In this document: in pieces, positions 62,030 to 64,000 of the stretch | Layout of the letters: every line of letters begins with the position of its first letter | Position numbering within the stretch: position 1 is the first letter of the stretch | Origin: JADCCX01 sp031431475 | GTDB lineage: Bacteria > Pseudomonadota > Alphaproteobacteria > Rhizobiales > Beijerinckiaceae | Reading direction: 5' to 3' | Assembly (NCBI GenBank): GCA_031431475.1 | Contig: JANPDL010000032.1 | Span: 62,001-126,000, forward strand | Length of the DNA: 64,000 nucleotides | Notes under the pieces: generated by a model | What the model was told of the DNA's origin: nothing | Seen by the model: only the letters and a program-made list of their open reading frames with translations | The model's database searches: none | Made by a program: the position numbers and the translations under genes

Positions 62030-62940
62030 AGCCCGTAAAGGCGAAAGGTCGGGCGCTCTGTGACGAGCCGCAAAGCGCCCTGCCCCGCCAGCGTCTCGCA
62101 GAAGCGGCGCGCCGCACGGTCAGACCCCATGCCACGCGGGCCGACCATGCGCCACGGTGCCACCACATCATCCGCAAGGATCATGGCGATGCCGCGAGCA
62201 GCTTCACGCGTGCGCAGCCCATCCACGGTTGCGATCAGAACAGCGATCCTTCTTTGCAGCACGATTGCTTCGGCGTGGGCATGAACGGCAGCCAGACCAA
62301 ACACAGCATGCCGGTATTCCAGCCATCCCGCATCGCCAGCACGGAACCGCTTGCCATCCTCGCCCCGACGCAACACAGGATCAAGGATCACCGTCGCTGC
62401 CAGCGCCATGGGAACAGGCCAGCCCAGCGCAACCGCGAGATCATTGTCGGCCCGCATCAGCGCTACAACCTCGCGCCCGGCATCGCCCGAGCCGACAGCG
62501 GCTGCCAGCGCATCAATCGTCTCGGTGGCCAGCCTTGTCGGTCGCGATGCGAACAGCCTCCACAACTGGTGCAAGCGTCCCGCCGGACCCGGATCATCGC
62601 CCGAACGCGTCAGATGAACCGCGTCGCGCAACCCCGCCTCATCCGCGTTCAGGCGCATGAGCTTTCCCGTGACCACGCCCGCCTTGAGGGCCAGCCGCAT
62701 GCGCAGCACACCCAGCCATGTGGGATCGGCGCGCACGATCTGATCCAGTGCGAACAGCGCTGCTCCTTCGGCCAGTGCAGCAGTAAGAGGGTCATCTGGC
62801 GCAGCCGTCTTGCCGCTGACGCGTGCTGTGACCCACCGGGAAAGCGGTTGAAGAGCAGGCATATCAAACATGGCCGACGCAGTACTGCGCTTTTGCCGTT
62901 TCCGGGGCACCGATAGCGGTGGGGTTGCGAGCGATTCCAT
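62026..62940 (-). CDS. DUF1403-family protein
   Basis: 304 aa. The sequence matches what I know of the alphaproteobacterial DUF1403 family: an N-terminal basic tail, the PLTAALAEGAALFALDQIVR block, the WLGVLRMRLALKAG helix pair and the C-terminal PRGMGSDRAARRFCETLAGQ. No known function. Mostly helical, cytosolic. It overlaps the scpB gene by four bases, so they are co-translated; DUF1403 and ScpB being paired suggests a joint chromosome or replicon role. Confidence is moderate because I rely on recall of the family. Confidence 0.65.
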   Translation of the reverse strand: MESLATPPLSVPRKRQKRSTASAMFDMPALQPLSRWVTARVSGKTAAPDDPLTAALAEGAALFALDQIVRADPTWLGVLRMRLALKAGVVTGKLMRLNADEAGLRDAVHLTRSGDDPGPAGRLHQLWRLFASRPTRLATETIDALAAAVGSGDAGREVVALMRADNDLAVALGWPVPMALAATVILDPVLRRGEDGKRFRAGDAGWLEYRHAVFGLAAVHAHAEAIVLQRRIAVLIATVDGLRTREAARGIAMILADDVVAPWRMVGPRGMGSDRAARRFCETLAGQGALRLVTERPTFRLYGL

Positions 62941-63038
62941 ACCGCGAGCCTAGAGCATGTCGTGGCTGTCCGGAACCTCAACATGGTCAGTTCTGCACTG
63001 CCAAGACCTCGGTCGGAGGTCTCAGATCGCGCCTATGT

Positions 63039-63929
63039 TCATCCCTCGGCAACAGCCTTCCCGGCCATCATCTCCAGCGCCTTGACCAGCCCGGAATGAT
63101 CCCACGCCGCACCGCCATTGGCCACGCAGGCCGAGAATAGCTGCTGCGTGGATGCCGTGTTCGGCAGGCTCATGCCCATCGCCTTGGCACCTTCCAGCGC
63201 AAGGTTGAGATCCTTTTGATGCAATTCGATACGGAAGCCGGGATTGAACGTGCGCTTGATCATGCGCTCGCCATGCACCTCCAGAATGCGCGATGACGCC
63301 AGGCCGCCCATCAGCGCCTGCCGTACCTTGGCCGGATCGACCCCCGCCTTGGAGGCGAATAGCAGTGCTTCCGCCACTGCTTCGATGGTCAGCGCCACGA
63401 CGATCTGGTTGGCGACCTTGGTGGTCTGTCCGGCGCCATTGGCGCCAATCAGGGTGATGTTCTTGCCCATCTTCTCGAACACGGGCGTAGCCCTGTCGAA
63501 TGCTTCCTGCGGCCCACCCACCATGATCGTGAGTGAGGCAGCCTTCGCCCCGACTTCACCGCCGGACACCGGCGCATCCAGATAGCCGCAACCGTTGATA
63601 TTGACCCGCGCCGCGAAGTTTCGCGTGGCAATGGGCGAAATCGAGCTCATGTCGATCACGAGCTTGCCTTCGGTCAGGCCAGACGCCACACCGTTCTCAC
63701 CAAACAGCACCGCTTCCACCTGCGGCGTGTCCGGCAGCATGGTGATGATGATATCGGTCGCCGCCGTTACGTCGCGGGCCGAAGGCAGGACCTTCAAGCC
63801 TTTTGCCAGCATCTCTGCTGATGGCTGCGTGCGGTTGACGCTGGTGGCGACACTGTAGCCAGCGTCCAGAAGATGGCCTGCCATGGGCGCGCCCATGATG
63901 CCAAGGCCGAGAAAGCCGATGCGGTCCAT
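63039..63929 (-). CDS. glxR: tartronate semialdehyde reductase (2-hydroxy-3-oxopropionate reductase)
   Basis: 296 aa, 3-hydroxyisobutyrate dehydrogenase superfamily. FLGLGIMGAPMAGHLLDAGY is the Rossmann start; GYLDAPVSGGEVGAKAASLT binds substrate; AGQTTKVANQIVVALTIEAV contains the catalytic lysine; ASSRILEVHGERMIKR and HQKDLNLALEGAKAMG are typical of GarR/GlxR rather than of 3-hydroxyisobutyrate enzymes. It reduces tartronate semialdehyde to glycerate in glyoxylate use. The start follows a probable hyi stop by seven bases, with AGGATAG as ribosome site. Confidence 0.88.
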   Translation of the reverse strand: MDRIGFLGLGIMGAPMAGHLLDAGYSVATSVNRTQPSAEMLAKGLKVLPSARDVTAATDIIITMLPDTPQVEAVLFGENGVASGLTEGKLVIDMSSISPIATRNFAARVNINGCGYLDAPVSGGEVGAKAASLTIMVGGPQEAFDRATPVFEKMGKNITLIGANGAGQTTKVANQIVVALTIEAVAEALLFASKAGVDPAKVRQALMGGLASSRILEVHGERMIKRTFNPGFRIELHQKDLNLALEGAKAMGMSLPNTASTQQLFSACVANGGAAWDHSGLVKALEMMAGKAVAEG

Positions 63930-63936
63930 GTGATTG

Positions 63937-64000
63937 CTATCCTGATGTGGCGGCTGAATTGCTGATTGTCGTGAACCAGCCGAGACCCTCGGTGGTCGTC
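63937..64000 (-). CDS. hyi: C-terminal end of probable hydroxypyruvate isomerase (partial)
   Basis: The minus strand from the right edge reads TTTEGLGWFTTISNSAATSG and then TAG at 63939-63937. TTTEGLGWF matches the closing segment of Hyi proteins (KPxxTTEAGLxW). Hyi interconverts hydroxypyruvate and tartronate semialdehyde, which fits its place immediately before glxR. Only ~20 codons are visible, so the call is tentative. Confidence 0.55.
   Translation of the reverse strand, partial: TTTEGLGWFTTISNSAATSG

Noticed and set aside
1..64000. CRISPR arrays, tRNA or rRNA genes, insertion sequences
   Set aside because: No regularly spaced repeats, cloverleaf-type sequence, rRNA stretch, transposase-like protein or flanking duplications were recognised on either strand.

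Overview
The window looks like part of an accessory or secondary-replicon region of a GC-rich alphaproteobacterium, probably Hyphomicrobiales (Rhizobiales). The grounds are a bacterial phosphatidylcholine synthase, many solute-binding-protein ABC transporters with LysR/LacI/IclR/MarR regulators, a hydroxypyruvate isomerase end next to a GlxR-type reductase, and a stand-alone ScpB coupled to a DUF1403 protein. This placement is inferred from gene content; no rRNA, tRNA, CRISPR array, transposase or replication origin was seen.

Region 1 (1-10.3 kb): a truncated family-5 solute-binding protein faces away from a MarR regulator, a creatininase-family amidohydrolase, a complete Dpp/Opp-type transporter (two permeases, two ATPases) and a polysaccharide-deacetylase gene broken by one missing base. 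An inverted SnoaL-like gene follows, then an IlvD/Edd-type dehydratase and an RraA-like aldolase. Region 2 (10.3-16.9 kb): an IclR regulator diverges from a branched-chain-amino-acid-type ABC transporter whose last gene is an atypical, probably NAD-dependent, shikimate-dehydrogenase paralogue. Region 3 (16.9-22.9 kb): a tightly overlapping minus-strand operon (binding protein, two sugar-type permeases, a b561-like cytochrome, a gluconolactonase) with no ATPase, divergent from a LacI regulator; a perfect 14-bp palindrome lies between them.

Region 4 (22.9-33.3 kb): a 2-aminoethylphosphonate island. phnW, phnA and phnY convert the compound to acetate and phosphate, and aepX, aepV and aepW import it. 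The divergent LysR gene overlaps a phosphatidylcholine synthase gene and a HAD phosphatase gene. Region 5 (33.3-38.2 kb): an EamA transporter and a cassette of glutamine-synthetase-like ligase, aldehyde dehydrogenase and iron alcohol dehydrogenase, probably for gamma-glutamylation and oxidation of an amino alcohol or amine.

Region 6 (38.2-61.4 kb) is the most unusual part. It holds fourteen genes, nearly all of unknown function, many exported (OmpA-like proteins, a glycine-zipper lipoprotein, IalB-like and CsgG/TolB-like secreted proteins). They lead into a five-gene operon: a 786-aa unknown protein, a 1175-aa protein with an Hsp70/actin-type ATPase core, a 496-aa unknown protein, an 889-aa penicillin-binding transpeptidase with intact STFK/SSN/KTG motifs, and a 1012-aa SEDS (RodA/FtsW) protein with a large periplasmic N-terminal part and a greatly enlarged external loop. 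I read this as a candidate third SEDS-PBP wall-synthesis machine with its own actin/Hsp70-fold ATPase and outer-envelope anchors. It is the best candidate here for an undescribed system.

Region 7 (61.4-64 kb): an orphan scpB-DUF1403 pair, then glxR preceded by the last codons of a probable hyi (glyoxylate/hydroxypyruvate metabolism).
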